This document shows positions 37,843 through 45,261 of a stretch of DNA of 64,000 nt, piece after piece. The DNA comes from Bdellovibrio bacteriovorus HD100 (GTDB lineage: Bacteria > Bdellovibrionota > Bdellovibrionia > Bdellovibrionales > Bdellovibrionaceae). Position numbers and translations under genes: made by a program. The stretch is taken from NCBI RefSeq assembly GCF_000196175.1, contig NC_005363.1:1364001-1428000 (forward strand). The letters are read 5' to 3'. The notes under the pieces are model-generated. The model ran no database searches and had not been told where the DNA came from. It saw nothing but the letters and a program-made list of their open reading frames with translations. Numbering within the stretch: the first letter of the stretch is position 1; every line of letters starts with the position of its first letter.

Positions 37843-38388
37843 TTAGCCCTCCATGGTGTTCGCAAAGATGATCTCTGGGAACATGTAGTTGGTTTCCACG
37901 TTTTTACCCTGTTTGGTGTCGAAAACGGGAAACTTAACGTTGTTGTCGCGGGCCTGGCGGGCAGCATCCATTATTCTTACAAGAGTGTCGTATGAAACTT
38001 TGCCATCCGGGTTCAGTTCCATCTTGAAGACCTCAGGATGGGCTTTTTTTACTTCGACCAGCTTTTGATGCAGACTTTGCAGGTCGTAGGCACCGTCTTT
38101 CAGGGGAATGGTTTCAATCTTTTCCTGACCCTTGGCTGTTACGATGATGCGGATGCCATCTTTGGCATCGACTTCCATCGCCACGTTGGTTGGAGTTTTT
38201 TGTTCATCCTGGCGCTGGATGGCTTCACTGACCACCTGCGGAAGTTCGGTTTCAATCACCATCATTTGCACGAAGGCGGAGGAAACCAGAAGAACCGGCA
38301 CCAGCTTCACCATCACGGCCAGCAGGGGTGCCAAATCCAGTTCGAATTCACTGTTATGATCTACTTTGATCTTGCGTGCGCGTCTCAT
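37843..38388 (-). CDS. TolR/ExbD-family subunit lacking the canonical Asp
   Basis: About 181 residues from ATG 38388; ATG 38400 is in frame but sits directly against its AAGG, leaving no spacing. The TM segment LDLAPLLAVMVKLVPVLLVS (18-37) aligns cleanly with TolR INIVPLLDVLLVLLLIF, but the proton-binding Asp is Ala24, and Lys28 is introduced one helical turn on. The periplasmic part has the usual ELP motif (IETELPQV). So this subunit probably does not carry protons itself and may work as a heteromer with the Asp-containing partner encoded 3 bp downstream. Confidence 0.85.
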   Translation of the reverse strand: MRRARKIKVDHNSEFELDLAPLLAVMVKLVPVLLVSSAFVQMMVIETELPQVVSEAIQRQDEQKTPTNVAMEVDAKDGIRIIVTAKGQEKIETIPLKDGAYDLQSLHQKLVEVKKAHPEVFKMELNPDGKVSYDTLVRIMDAARQARDNNVKFPVFDTKQGKNVETNYMFPEIIFANTMEG

Positions 38389-38435
38389 AAATCGTCCCAT
38401 CCTTAGTTATGTAAGGTCCACCGCTCCGGGAAAAA

Positions 38436-38457
38436 GGCCTCCGTTAGGAGACCTTCT
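38436..38457 (-). terminator. Terminator-like hairpin over the tolQ-like stop codon
   Basis: On the minus strand AAGGTCTCC-TAAC-GGAGGCCTT followed by TTTCCC: nine pairs (one G-T), a four-base loop that contains the TAA stop, and a short T run. It could attenuate transcription between the TolQ-like and TolR-like genes, setting subunit ratios, or stabilise the upstream mRNA end. Confidence 0.55.
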
Positions 38458-39154
38458 GGCCTGGGGACGGAGGCGTCACACTTGGTGCCGTCACGTGATC
38501 AGGGAACACGTTCTGGCGGGTCAGGTTCGGGATATGGGCGCTGGTCAGAAGCTCAGTCAGTTTGGAGCACTTCTCGGACATGTCCTCGATCAGCTCATTC
38601 TGGCGGGCTGTCAGGATTGAGAAGAACACCATTGCCGGAATCGCCACTGCCAGACCCAAAGCCGTCGTATACATGGACACGGAGATACCGTGTGCCAGCA
38701 AGGCTTGTTTTTGTGCCGGGTCTGCAGACGCAACGGCCTGGAACGAAAGGATCAGACCGTGGATCGTACCCAACAGACCCAACAATGTTGCCACGTTGGC
38801 AAGCATGGAAAGGTAGTGCAGGCGTTTGGTGTACAAAGGCACGTTTTCGCTCAAGGCGATATCGTGTGCCTGGAAGATAGTGTCATCATCACGGTCTGCT
38901 TTTTCAAGAATGGTCTTGAAGGCAGAGGCCAATGGCTTTTTCTCAAGTTGCGCACAAAGAAGCAGGGCTTCATCGAGCTTTTTCGCCAGAACCAGGTTCT
39001 GAACTTTACCCATGAACTCATCCACATTCATGCCGTATTCTTTGTAAAGGGCTTTTGCGCGTTCGGCAACGAGTACCAGTGAACCAATACCCACCAGCAG
39101 AATAAACCAGCCGACAACACCGGAATCATTCATGAACTTTAAGAATGCCATCAT
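38444..39154 (-). CDS. MotA/TolQ/ExbB-family proton channel, AglR-like
   Basis: 236 residues from ATG 39154, set by a perfect AAGGAGG six bases upstream; the frame is open to 39178. Three TMs: VVGWFILLVGIGSLVLVAE (about 11-30) and the paired MLANVATLLGLLGTIHGLIL and TALGLAVAIPAMVFFSIL near 140-200, the typical TolQ core with TLLGLLGTIHG. The C-terminal tail is cytosolic and Pro-rich (TAPSVTPPSPGQKVS). It overlaps the end of the GYF-PilZ gene by 29 bp. With the two TolR homologues it forms the energising module of the gliding operon. Confidence 0.92.
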   Translation of the reverse strand: MMAFLKFMNDSGVVGWFILLVGIGSLVLVAERAKALYKEYGMNVDEFMGKVQNLVLAKKLDEALLLCAQLEKKPLASAFKTILEKADRDDDTIFQAHDIALSENVPLYTKRLHYLSMLANVATLLGLLGTIHGLILSFQAVASADPAQKQALLAHGISVSMYTTALGLAVAIPAMVFFSILTARQNELIEDMSEKCSKLTELLTSAHIPNLTRQNVFPDHVTAPSVTPPSPGQKVS

Positions 39155-39746
39155 TTGTTTCCTCCTTGGAAACGCCACCGCGTGTCCATTTTGTTAATTG
39201 AGCCATACCGGTTTCTTGCACTGAGAGGAAACGAACAGCGTAATGCAAACCGGATTTAACGTTGAGTCTCTGCTTGGAGTAATTCTTGCGAATAATCTCA
39301 CAAAGCACGTTGAATGTCTGAGGGTTCACCTCAGAGGTTCTAAAGTTGAGCAAAATCTTTTGGCCGGGCAGAAGCAGGGGATCGTTCAAAAGAACCAGCG
39401 CCCCGTTTTCACTCACACTCAATGTGTGGCCGTCAAAAAAGTTGTGATCATTGTGCGCATAGACTGGCGTTTCCAGATCCACGCGTGGACATTTTCTGTC
39501 TTTGAATGAGCCTGCGATATGATCCTTGGTTTCAATCAGTCTGCACAGGCGGTCTTTGGAAAATTCCTGAAGATCGCCCAGCAAAGTCCAATTTTCCAGG
39601 TGCGCAGCCCATACGAAGTTGTAATCGTAGAGCTCGCCATTTTGGATCATCGTGATCAGTGATCTGTACTCGTAGGGACCATATTTCATTTCCCCACGCA
39701 GTATGTACCACTGCTGCTGATTAGTTGCTGTCTGTACCCCACCCAT
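39126..39746 (-). CDS. GYF_2 domain-PilZ domain fusion protein
   Basis: 206 residues. The N-terminal 60 (QQWYILRGEMKYGPYEYRSL, ELYDYNFVWAAHLENWTLL) are a GYF_2 domain, a fold also found at the N-terminus of myxobacterial GltJ/AgmX. The rest (about 80-190) is PilZ-like: KDRKCPRVDLETPV gives a partial Arg motif, HTLSVSENGALVLL corresponds to the xSxxG strand, then LNFRTSEV and HYAVRFLSV. The first Arg motif is degenerate, so c-di-GMP binding is uncertain. AAAGGA precedes ATG 39746. It may link second-messenger state to the gliding motor encoded just downstream. Confidence 0.78.
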   Translation of the reverse strand: MGGVQTATNQQQWYILRGEMKYGPYEYRSLITMIQNGELYDYNFVWAAHLENWTLLGDLQEFSKDRLCRLIETKDHIAGSFKDRKCPRVDLETPVYAHNDHNFFDGHTLSVSENGALVLLNDPLLLPGQKILLNFRTSEVNPQTFNVLCEIIRKNYSKQRLNVKSGLHYAVRFLSVQETGMAQLTKWTRGGVSKEETNDGILKVHE

Positions 39747-39757
39747 ACAACATCCTT

Positions 39758-40819
39758 TTACAGTTTAATCGACTTAGGATAGAAGTCGATCGTGATATTA
39801 GCATCCGCTGCCGGCACCGAACTTCCGTGGAAGGTGATGGTCAGGTTGGATGCATCGTAAGTCCATCCGTTGACTGCGTCGTTAGGCACGGAAACTCCGT
39901 TGACCGTGATCACGATCGTGTCCTCTTGTGGTTCGCGATTCAGTTTAAAGACACTGGAAAGCTGGATGATGGAATCAGAGATGAGCTCCAGAGTTGAACC
40001 AAAGTTAGAGCACAAAGACCCTTTCACACCCGCAGTCAATGTTGCCAGTTCCGGCAGGCGAGTGGAGATCTTGCGCGCAAAACCGTCTGTAGAAAGAGAG
40101 GTTTTGCAGGCGTCGTCTGGTACCGTGATGGTGCTGACGGAATAGTTACGACTGCCAACATATCCATCCAGGAAGTCCACATAGCTTTGAACTGTGTGAA
40201 GGTTGGCGTTGTTGTAACTTTCATTGAAAGCGGCAGAGGAAGAAGAGAAGTCCTCTTCATCACTGACGATGATCACCGCCAGGAAGGCTTCGCTGCGGCG
40301 GAAACCTGCATTCTGCGGCTCAAGCAAAGCTTCCTTGAAGCTTGAGAACGCACGTTCGTCACCATTACCCAGCGTTCCCTGCTTGGCATTGGTGGAAAAC
40401 ACATCACCCAGGTTTGCGGTGTTCTTGTCCATAATGAACACGCCCGAATGAGTTTCGATTTTTGGATTCGTCTGTAGAACCGCACCATCCTTGATGCGGG
40501 CTTTTTCACTTGCGGAATTGAATTGTTTTTCCCAGGCCTCTGTTGTTGTCACCGCCATGTGGAAATCATAGTTGTACTGTTGGAAGCGCGAGATGAAAGA
40601 CTGGAAGTTCGCCGCCAGATTGTCCTGAGACGTCTTCATGGAGCCGGAGTTGTCGATCACCCAAAGGATGTCGATCTGTTTTGGAATGAAAACTGCTTGT
40701 TGCTTGTAGTCTTCTGCATCGTTCAAGAGGGAGTAAGAACCAGTCCCCTTGCTGCAACCAGCTACCAGTGCCACTGCTGAAGCCATCATTAGTGCTTTGC
40801 TAGCGACTGTTTTTTTCAT
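39758..40819 (-). CDS. VWA-domain lipoprotein, CglB-like adhesin candidate
   Basis: 353 residues with lipobox (AVALVAGC, Cys about 22). Residues about 45-250 form a von Willebrand A domain: the MIDAS motif is IDILWVIDNSGSMKTS (DxSGS), and IIVSDEEDFSSSS supplies the later Asp. A C-terminal beta domain (about 285-353, TIVITVNGVSVPN ... LTITFHGSSVP) follows. In Myxococcus, CglB is a VWA-type lipoprotein adhesin that couples the gliding machine to the substrate. The domain, anchor and first place in a gliding operon fit that role, but orthology is not proven. AGGAGG lies ten bases before the ATG. Confidence 0.8.
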   Translation of the reverse strand: MKKTVASKALMMASAVALVAGCSKGTGSYSLLNDAEDYKQQAVFIPKQIDILWVIDNSGSMKTSQDNLAANFQSFISRFQQYNYDFHMAVTTTEAWEKQFNSASEKARIKDGAVLQTNPKIETHSGVFIMDKNTANLGDVFSTNAKQGTLGNGDERAFSSFKEALLEPQNAGFRRSEAFLAVIIVSDEEDFSSSSAAFNESYNNANLHTVQSYVDFLDGYVGSRNYSVSTITVPDDACKTSLSTDGFARKISTRLPELATLTAGVKGSLCSNFGSTLELISDSIIQLSSVFKLNREPQEDTIVITVNGVSVPNDAVNGWTYDASNLTITFHGSSVPAADANITIDFYPKSIKL

Positions 40820-41177
40820 ACGGTTATGCCCTCCTGAGCCCCACCATGCTTCTTGATGGATTCAGTTTCGTTTAAAACAACCCAAAACTGAAATTTCAGG
40901 TAACTGCATGAATTCGTTTTTTAATTTTTAATTGGTCTAGTTATGAGACACGCTAACTATGTGAAATAACAGGGTGTTGTAGAATCAATCATTTTCTAAA
41001 ATATTTTCTTGTGTCAAACCTATAGCCAGTTTGTCAGGCTTTCCGTCGCGTTTTCGCAGCTAAGTGTGCGTCGAAATTAGAAGATACTCCGAACTGTCGA
41101 ACTTCTCTCCACAACCAAGATCCTCTTTTATTACGAGGCCTCAAAGAAAGGGGACCTTCGATGGAAGGCCCTGCGAT
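40820..41177. other. Intergenic region: gliding operon promoter side and mazG terminator
   Basis: AT-rich spacer of 358 bp. On the minus strand TTTGACACAAG (plus near 41015-41025) supplies a perfect TTGACA -35-like hexamer, but no good -10 follows at 16-18 bp, so the gliding promoter is not fixed. At 41150-41172 the minus strand reads AGGGCCTTCCATCGAAGG then TCCCC and TTTCTTT, a hairpin plus T-rich tail that is the likely mazG terminator. I see no open frame of substance here. Confidence 0.5.
41150..41172 (-). terminator. Putative rho-independent terminator of mazG
   Basis: Inverted repeat GGGGACCTTC (from 41150) against GAAGGCCCT (to 41172), loop GATG. On the minus strand it is followed by TTTCTTTGAG, 5 bp beyond the mazG stop. 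Confidence 0.65.
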
Positions 41178-41996
41178 TTATTTCTTCTTCAAAAGCAGTT
41201 TGGCTTTTTTCCAGTACTCTTCTTTTTGTTCCAGAGTCATTGCAGAAAAATCCTTTTGGTCTTTTTCAACAAGTTCCACCATCATATTGAAGCGATTTTC
41301 AAAGCGCTGATTGGCTTTGCGCAGAACCTGCTCGGGTTCCATCTGCACATGACGTCCCAGTTGGGCGAGCGAAAACAGGGCATCGCCCAGTTCGTGTTCG
41401 ATCTCGCTGTCATTGCCTTCATCCAAAGCTTCACGCAGCTCCTGATATTCCTCTTCCACATTCGCAAGGACGCCGTCCATGTCTTCCCAGTCGAATTTCA
41501 ACTTTTCAGTGCGTTTGCCGATTTTGTAGGCTTTCTGCAAAGCCGGCAGGGGAGGCACGTTCAAGGCGTATGGCGACGGTGCAGCAGAAGTAGCCTTCTC
41601 TTGTTTCTTGATTTCTTCCCAGTTGCGGATGACTTCGGCGGTGTCGGCAACCTGGGTGTCAGAGAAAACATGCGGGTGTCGGCGCACCAGTTTTTCACTG
41701 ATTCCGGCAATCACGTCTTCCAGAGTAAAAGCTCCACGTTCGGCGGCAAGCTGAGCGTGCAGAACCACTTGGAAGAGGACATCCCCCAGCTCTTCTTTCA
41801 TTTTCAGATCCTTGCTGGCATCGGAAGCGGGCAGTTCCAGGGCTTCCACCAGTTCGTGGGTCTCTTCAATTGCGTATTGAGTCAAAGACTCATGAGTTTG
41901 CTCTTTATCCCAGGGACATCCTCCGGGACCGCGCAAAGACGCTACGATCTCGACTAAGGACTCAATATGACGTAAGTTGGAGGGAATATGCGGCAT
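41178..41996 (-). CDS. mazG: Nucleoside triphosphate pyrophosphohydrolase MazG
   Basis: 272 residues from ATG 41996, chosen for GAGGAG just upstream; the frame is open to 42071. Two tandem MazG domains: GGCPWDKEQTHESLTQYAIEETHELVEAL with KMKEELGDVLFQVVLHAQ (about 20-100), and the second around DWEDMDGVLANVEEEYQELREAL with HELGDALFSLAQLGRH. The EExxE and ExxD metal-binding motifs are present in both. It hydrolyses (d)NTPs to NMP and PPi and is linked to nucleotide-pool sanitation and stringent response. It is divergent from pgpH. Confidence 0.93.
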   Translation of the reverse strand: MPHIPSNLRHIESLVEIVASLRGPGGCPWDKEQTHESLTQYAIEETHELVEALELPASDASKDLKMKEELGDVLFQVVLHAQLAAERGAFTLEDVIAGISEKLVRRHPHVFSDTQVADTAEVIRNWEEIKKQEKATSAAPSPYALNVPPLPALQKAYKIGKRTEKLKFDWEDMDGVLANVEEEYQELREALDEGNDSEIEHELGDALFSLAQLGRHVQMEPEQVLRKANQRFENRFNMMVELVEKDQKDFSAMTLEQKEEYWKKAKLLLKKK

Positions 41997-42097
41997 GGGG
42001 ACTCCTCGACTTTCTGATGGAATCTCTTTATTGCTAACACAAATGCATAGTGATTTCGACAATTTTCGCAATATGGGTTACGGTAGAAAAACTAGAT

Positions 42098-44512
42098 ATG
42101 CAACGAGGTAAAAATCCAAAAAAGGGCGAAAGCCCAGCCAAGCGGGTTAACTATGAGGATCACAGTCTGAAGTTTTTGGACTGGGTGGATTCCATCGGTT
42201 TGGAGAAAACATTCCTGGGTCGTGTTGTGCAACTCATGGAAGAAAAATTCTTCATTCGTCGCGCTGCTTTGATCTTCCTGTATTGCGTTCTGCTTTCTTA
42301 CACAATCTTCTATCAGTTCGACATTCCGTACAATTTCAACGTCGGTGATGTGGCCAAGTACGATGTCACTTCGCCGATGGGTTTTGAGATGACTGACGAA
42401 GTCACCACCGAGGAAAAACGCCTGAAGGCGGAATACTCGGTGCCGATTGTTTATGATTATGACACCAGCGTCTTTGAGCGGGTGTCCGTCAACCTGATTC
42501 ACTCTTTCCGCACCATGCGTGCCTATTACCGTGAAACCCAGTGGCCGAAAGCACATGCTCAGTACCGGGTGGCGGTGAAGGATTTCTTCCAGTATAAAAA
42601 GCAGTTTGAAAAAGAGCTGGGCGTGGGTGTTTCTGATTTTATGTTCGAGTGGCTGATTGATCTGAAGTTCAATCCGCGCATTGAAGCCATCGTCATCCGC
42701 AACCTAGAAAACTGGTACGACCGTAAAGTGGCGGAGGCACCGGACCGCTTTATCCCGGCCAGCCAGGCCACGGTCTTAGGCCGTGTGGTGCACAAAAACA
42801 ATCTGGGTAAAGAGTTCCCCATTCCGCGGGAAGAGATCCTGGATCTTCAGTCCCCGGAAAACTTTGAACTGGAACTGAAAAAAGACCTGAATCGTTTCTC
42901 GGAAAGTGATCAGGCCAATATCCTGTACTTTGCGCGTTCCTTGGTCGTGCCGAACATGACCCTGAACAAGCAGGAAACTGCCAGCCGCCGCCAGGCCGCG
43001 CGTGATGCGGTGATCCCGGTGACGATCACCATCAAAAAGAACCAGAATATTATCGCTCAAGGGTCGGTGGTTCAGCCGTTCCAGATGGCGGTGATCAAAC
43101 AAATCGAAAACATCCGCGCCGACAAACGTAAAGACATCATGTCGCTGTCCATGGCCCTGATGTTGTCGGTGGCCATTCTGGTGTTCTTCTCGTACCTGAA
43201 GCGTTTCACCATCAATAAAGTGAAAATCGAATTCAAAGACGTGTCGGTCATGATGCTGATTGCTTTTGGCATCATCTTCTTTACCAAGATCTACATGTTC
43301 ATCACCGATGCGGCCTTCGCCTCGAAGTTGGGCCACTTCCTGCCTCCGGCGATCTTCCTGTATGCAGCTCCGGTGGCGGCGGGTCCGATGCTGGTGGGTC
43401 TTTTGATCACTTACGGTGAAATTGTGTGGCTGTTCACAGCCTTCCTGTCCGTGTGCCTGGGCATCATGGTGGATTACAACTTTGCCTTTATGTTTGTGTC
43501 CCTGGTGGGCGGTATCGCGGCGGCGCGCGGGGTGTACAACTGTAAAACCCGTAACGACGTTTATTTTGCCGGTGTGCGCACGGGTCTGGTGAATGCGGCG
43601 ATGATTGCGTTTATTCTGACCATGACTAAGTTCGACCAAGAGGGCGGAGTAAAAGAGATTCTGCTGTCGATCCCGGCGGGTTTCCTGGGCGGTATTTTCT
43701 CGGCCCTGGTGGCGATGATGTTTGTTCCGCTGCTGGAATCCGTCTTTAGCTACACCACGGACGTAAAACTGCTTGAGCTGAGCAACTTGAATCACCCGCT
43801 GCTGAAAGAAATGATCGTGAAAGCCCCGGGAACTTATCACCATTCGATGATGGTGGGTTCGATGGTGGAAGCGGCGGCGGAAGAAATCGGTGCCAATCCG
43901 TTGTTGGGTAAAGTTATGTGCTATTACCACGACATCGGCAAGATGGAGCACGCCAATTACTTTATCGAAAACCAGAAGCCGGGCCACAACCCGCATGATC
44001 ATATTTCTCCGTTCATGAGTAAAACCCTGCTGATCGCCCACGTAAAAGACGGGGTGGAAATGGGGATGGCTTACAAACTGGGTAAACCCATCATTGACGG
44101 GGTTTTGCAGCACCACGGAACGACGCTGATTTCTTATTTCTACAACAAAGCTCTGGATCTGAAAAAAGAAGACGGTCCTGAAATTGGGGAAGAGGACTTC
44201 CGCTATCCAGGTCCGAAACCGCAGTTCCGCGAAGCTGCTTTGTGTATGCTTGCCGACAGTATCGAAGCTGCGGCTCGTTCTTTGGATGAGCCGACTCCGG
44301 CGCGTTTGCAAAATATCGTTAAGAACATCACGCAAAGAAAGTTCTCTGACGGGCAGTTGGATGAATGTAATCTGACCCTGAAAGACATCTCCAAGGTCGA
44401 GGCGGCGTTCATCCGCATCCTTCTGGGTATCTATCACCAGCGTATTGATTATCCTCGCAGTGCCGGGGGTGGTTTGGGTGACGTGGGTCAAACCACGCCA
44501 TCGCAGGGTTAG
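42098..44512 (+). CDS. pgpH: 7TM-HD phosphohydrolase, PgpH-type c-di-AMP phosphodiesterase family
   Basis: About 804 residues. One N-terminal TM (RRAALIFLYCVLLSYTIFYQF), a large extracytoplasmic 7TMR-HDED domain (about 80-335), seven TMs (about 345-555), then an HD domain: NHPLLKEMIVKAPGTYHHSM starts it, and YYHDIGKMEHANYF carries the metal-binding His-Asp, with HVKDG and QHHGTTLISYF completing it. Known PgpH enzymes degrade c-di-AMP, but in proteobacteria the ligand is less certain. The frame is open back to GTG 42050; ATG 42098 is preferred, although neither has a strong ribosome site. ybeY follows 2 bp later, a conserved pairing. Confidence 0.9.
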   Translation: MQRGKNPKKGESPAKRVNYEDHSLKFLDWVDSIGLEKTFLGRVVQLMEEKFFIRRAALIFLYCVLLSYTIFYQFDIPYNFNVGDVAKYDVTSPMGFEMTDEVTTEEKRLKAEYSVPIVYDYDTSVFERVSVNLIHSFRTMRAYYRETQWPKAHAQYRVAVKDFFQYKKQFEKELGVGVSDFMFEWLIDLKFNPRIEAIVIRNLENWYDRKVAEAPDRFIPASQATVLGRVVHKNNLGKEFPIPREEILDLQSPENFELELKKDLNRFSESDQANILYFARSLVVPNMTLNKQETASRRQAARDAVIPVTITIKKNQNIIAQGSVVQPFQMAVIKQIENIRADKRKDIMSLSMALMLSVAILVFFSYLKRFTINKVKIEFKDVSVMMLIAFGIIFFTKIYMFITDAAFASKLGHFLPPAIFLYAAPVAAGPMLVGLLITYGEIVWLFTAFLSVCLGIMVDYNFAFMFVSLVGGIAAARGVYNCKTRNDVYFAGVRTGLVNAAMIAFILTMTKFDQEGGVKEILLSIPAGFLGGIFSALVAMMFVPLLESVFSYTTDVKLLELSNLNHPLLKEMIVKAPGTYHHSMMVGSMVEAAAEEIGANPLLGKVMCYYHDIGKMEHANYFIENQKPGHNPHDHISPFMSKTLLIAHVKDGVEMGMAYKLGKPIIDGVLQHHGTTLISYFYNKALDLKKEDGPEIGEEDFRYPGPKPQFREAALCMLADSIEAAARSLDEPTPARLQNIVKNITQRKFSDGQLDECNLTLKDISKVEAAFIRILLGIYHQRIDYPRSAGGGLGDVGQTTPSQG

Positions 44513-44514
44513 TC

Positions 44515-44967
44515 ATGGAAGTTTTAATCGTCAATGAATCCAAACACGCAGCCCCACGCAAGTTCATCCAAACCTGGATGCAGCTTGTGGTGACAGAGCT
44601 AAAGCGTAAAAAAGTGCTGAAGGCTGAGCAGGCCCGTCGGGAACTGACGCTGGTGTTTTTGGATAAAAAACCCGCGCAGAAAATCAATATGGAGTTTCGG
44701 GGTAAGAACTACGCCACGGATGTTTTGAGTTTTGACTCGATGGATCCGGGGTCTTTGGGGGAGCTTGTTTTGTGCCCCGAGGTTTTAAAGCGTCAATCCA
44801 AAGAGCATGGACTCACGTATCAGCAGGAGCTGGGTTATATGCTGCTTCATGGGGTGCTGCACTTGTTGGGTTATGACCACGAGACCAGTGAGGCCGAGGC
44901 ACTGGAAATGTTCGGCATTCAGGATGCGGCTTTCGAAGTCCTTTTGAAAAAAGTTTCCGCCAAATAA
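44515..44967 (+). CDS. ybeY: Endoribonuclease YbeY (rRNA maturation factor)
   Basis: 150 residues, the normal length. The zinc-binding signature HxxxHxxxxxH appears as HGVLHLLGYDH (about 117-127). KNYATDVLSFD and LGELVLCPEV are the other family blocks. It acts in 16S rRNA 3'-end maturation and ribosome quality control. It starts 2 bp after the pgpH stop, so it is co-transcribed with it. Confidence 0.95.
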   Translation: MEVLIVNESKHAAPRKFIQTWMQLVVTELKRKKVLKAEQARRELTLVFLDKKPAQKINMEFRGKNYATDVLSFDSMDPGSLGELVLCPEVLKRQSKEHGLTYQQELGYMLLHGVLHLLGYDHETSEAEALEMFGIQDAAFEVLLKKVSAK

Positions 44968-45182
44968 GGCGTCTTTTCCCTCTAAAATTGACATGAGAAA
45001 TGCAAACCTCCCGGAGGGACCAAAAGGGACCCTCTGCGTCCTCGGTTTTGTCTAAAGTTTGAACGATTCCATCGTGTCGCCCCCTGATTTTGGGGCTTCC
45101 TGCGCTTATTTCGCAAATAGTCACGAAGAACCCGGTTGGCATCGCCTTTGTATTAAGCAGAGGTGTGTTTCTCCCAAACTGT

Positions 45183-45226
45183 CGCCTCCGAGAGATTTTC
45201 CCCTCCCTTCTCTCGGAGGCGTTTTT
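45183..45226 (+). terminator. Rho-independent terminator between ybeY and prfB
   Basis: GCCTCCGAGAG (45184-45194) pairs with CTCTCGGAGGC (45210-45220), followed by GTTTTTCTT. It lies about 215 bp after the ybeY stop, so it may end a separate short transcript rather than ybeY itself. The 295-bp ybeY-prfB spacer (44968-45261) otherwise holds a GGGACC direct repeat near 45020 and a sigma-54-like element near 45136. Confidence 0.85.
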
Positions 45227-45227
45227 C

Positions 45228-45255
45228 TTGACAGACAGGGCCCTGTGATTACACT
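45228..45255 (+). promoter_or_regulatory. Sigma-70-type promoter of prfB
   Basis: TTGACA (45228-45233), 16-bp spacer, TACACT (45250-45255). The -35 starts right after the upstream terminator's T run. The -10 ends 6 bp before the prfB ATG, so the transcript would start at or next to the start codon. Confidence 0.7.
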
Positions 45256-45261
45256 GGGCCT

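Noticed and set aside
40820..41177. c-di-GMP riboswitch or other structured leader before the gliding operon
   Set aside because: I could not find the conserved riboswitch core motifs by eye; only an AT-rich spacer and the mazG terminator are visible.
42776..44491. 571-codon open frame on the minus strand
   Set aside because: Antisense to pgpH; His/Arg/Gln-rich with no domain. Shadow of a well-supported gene.
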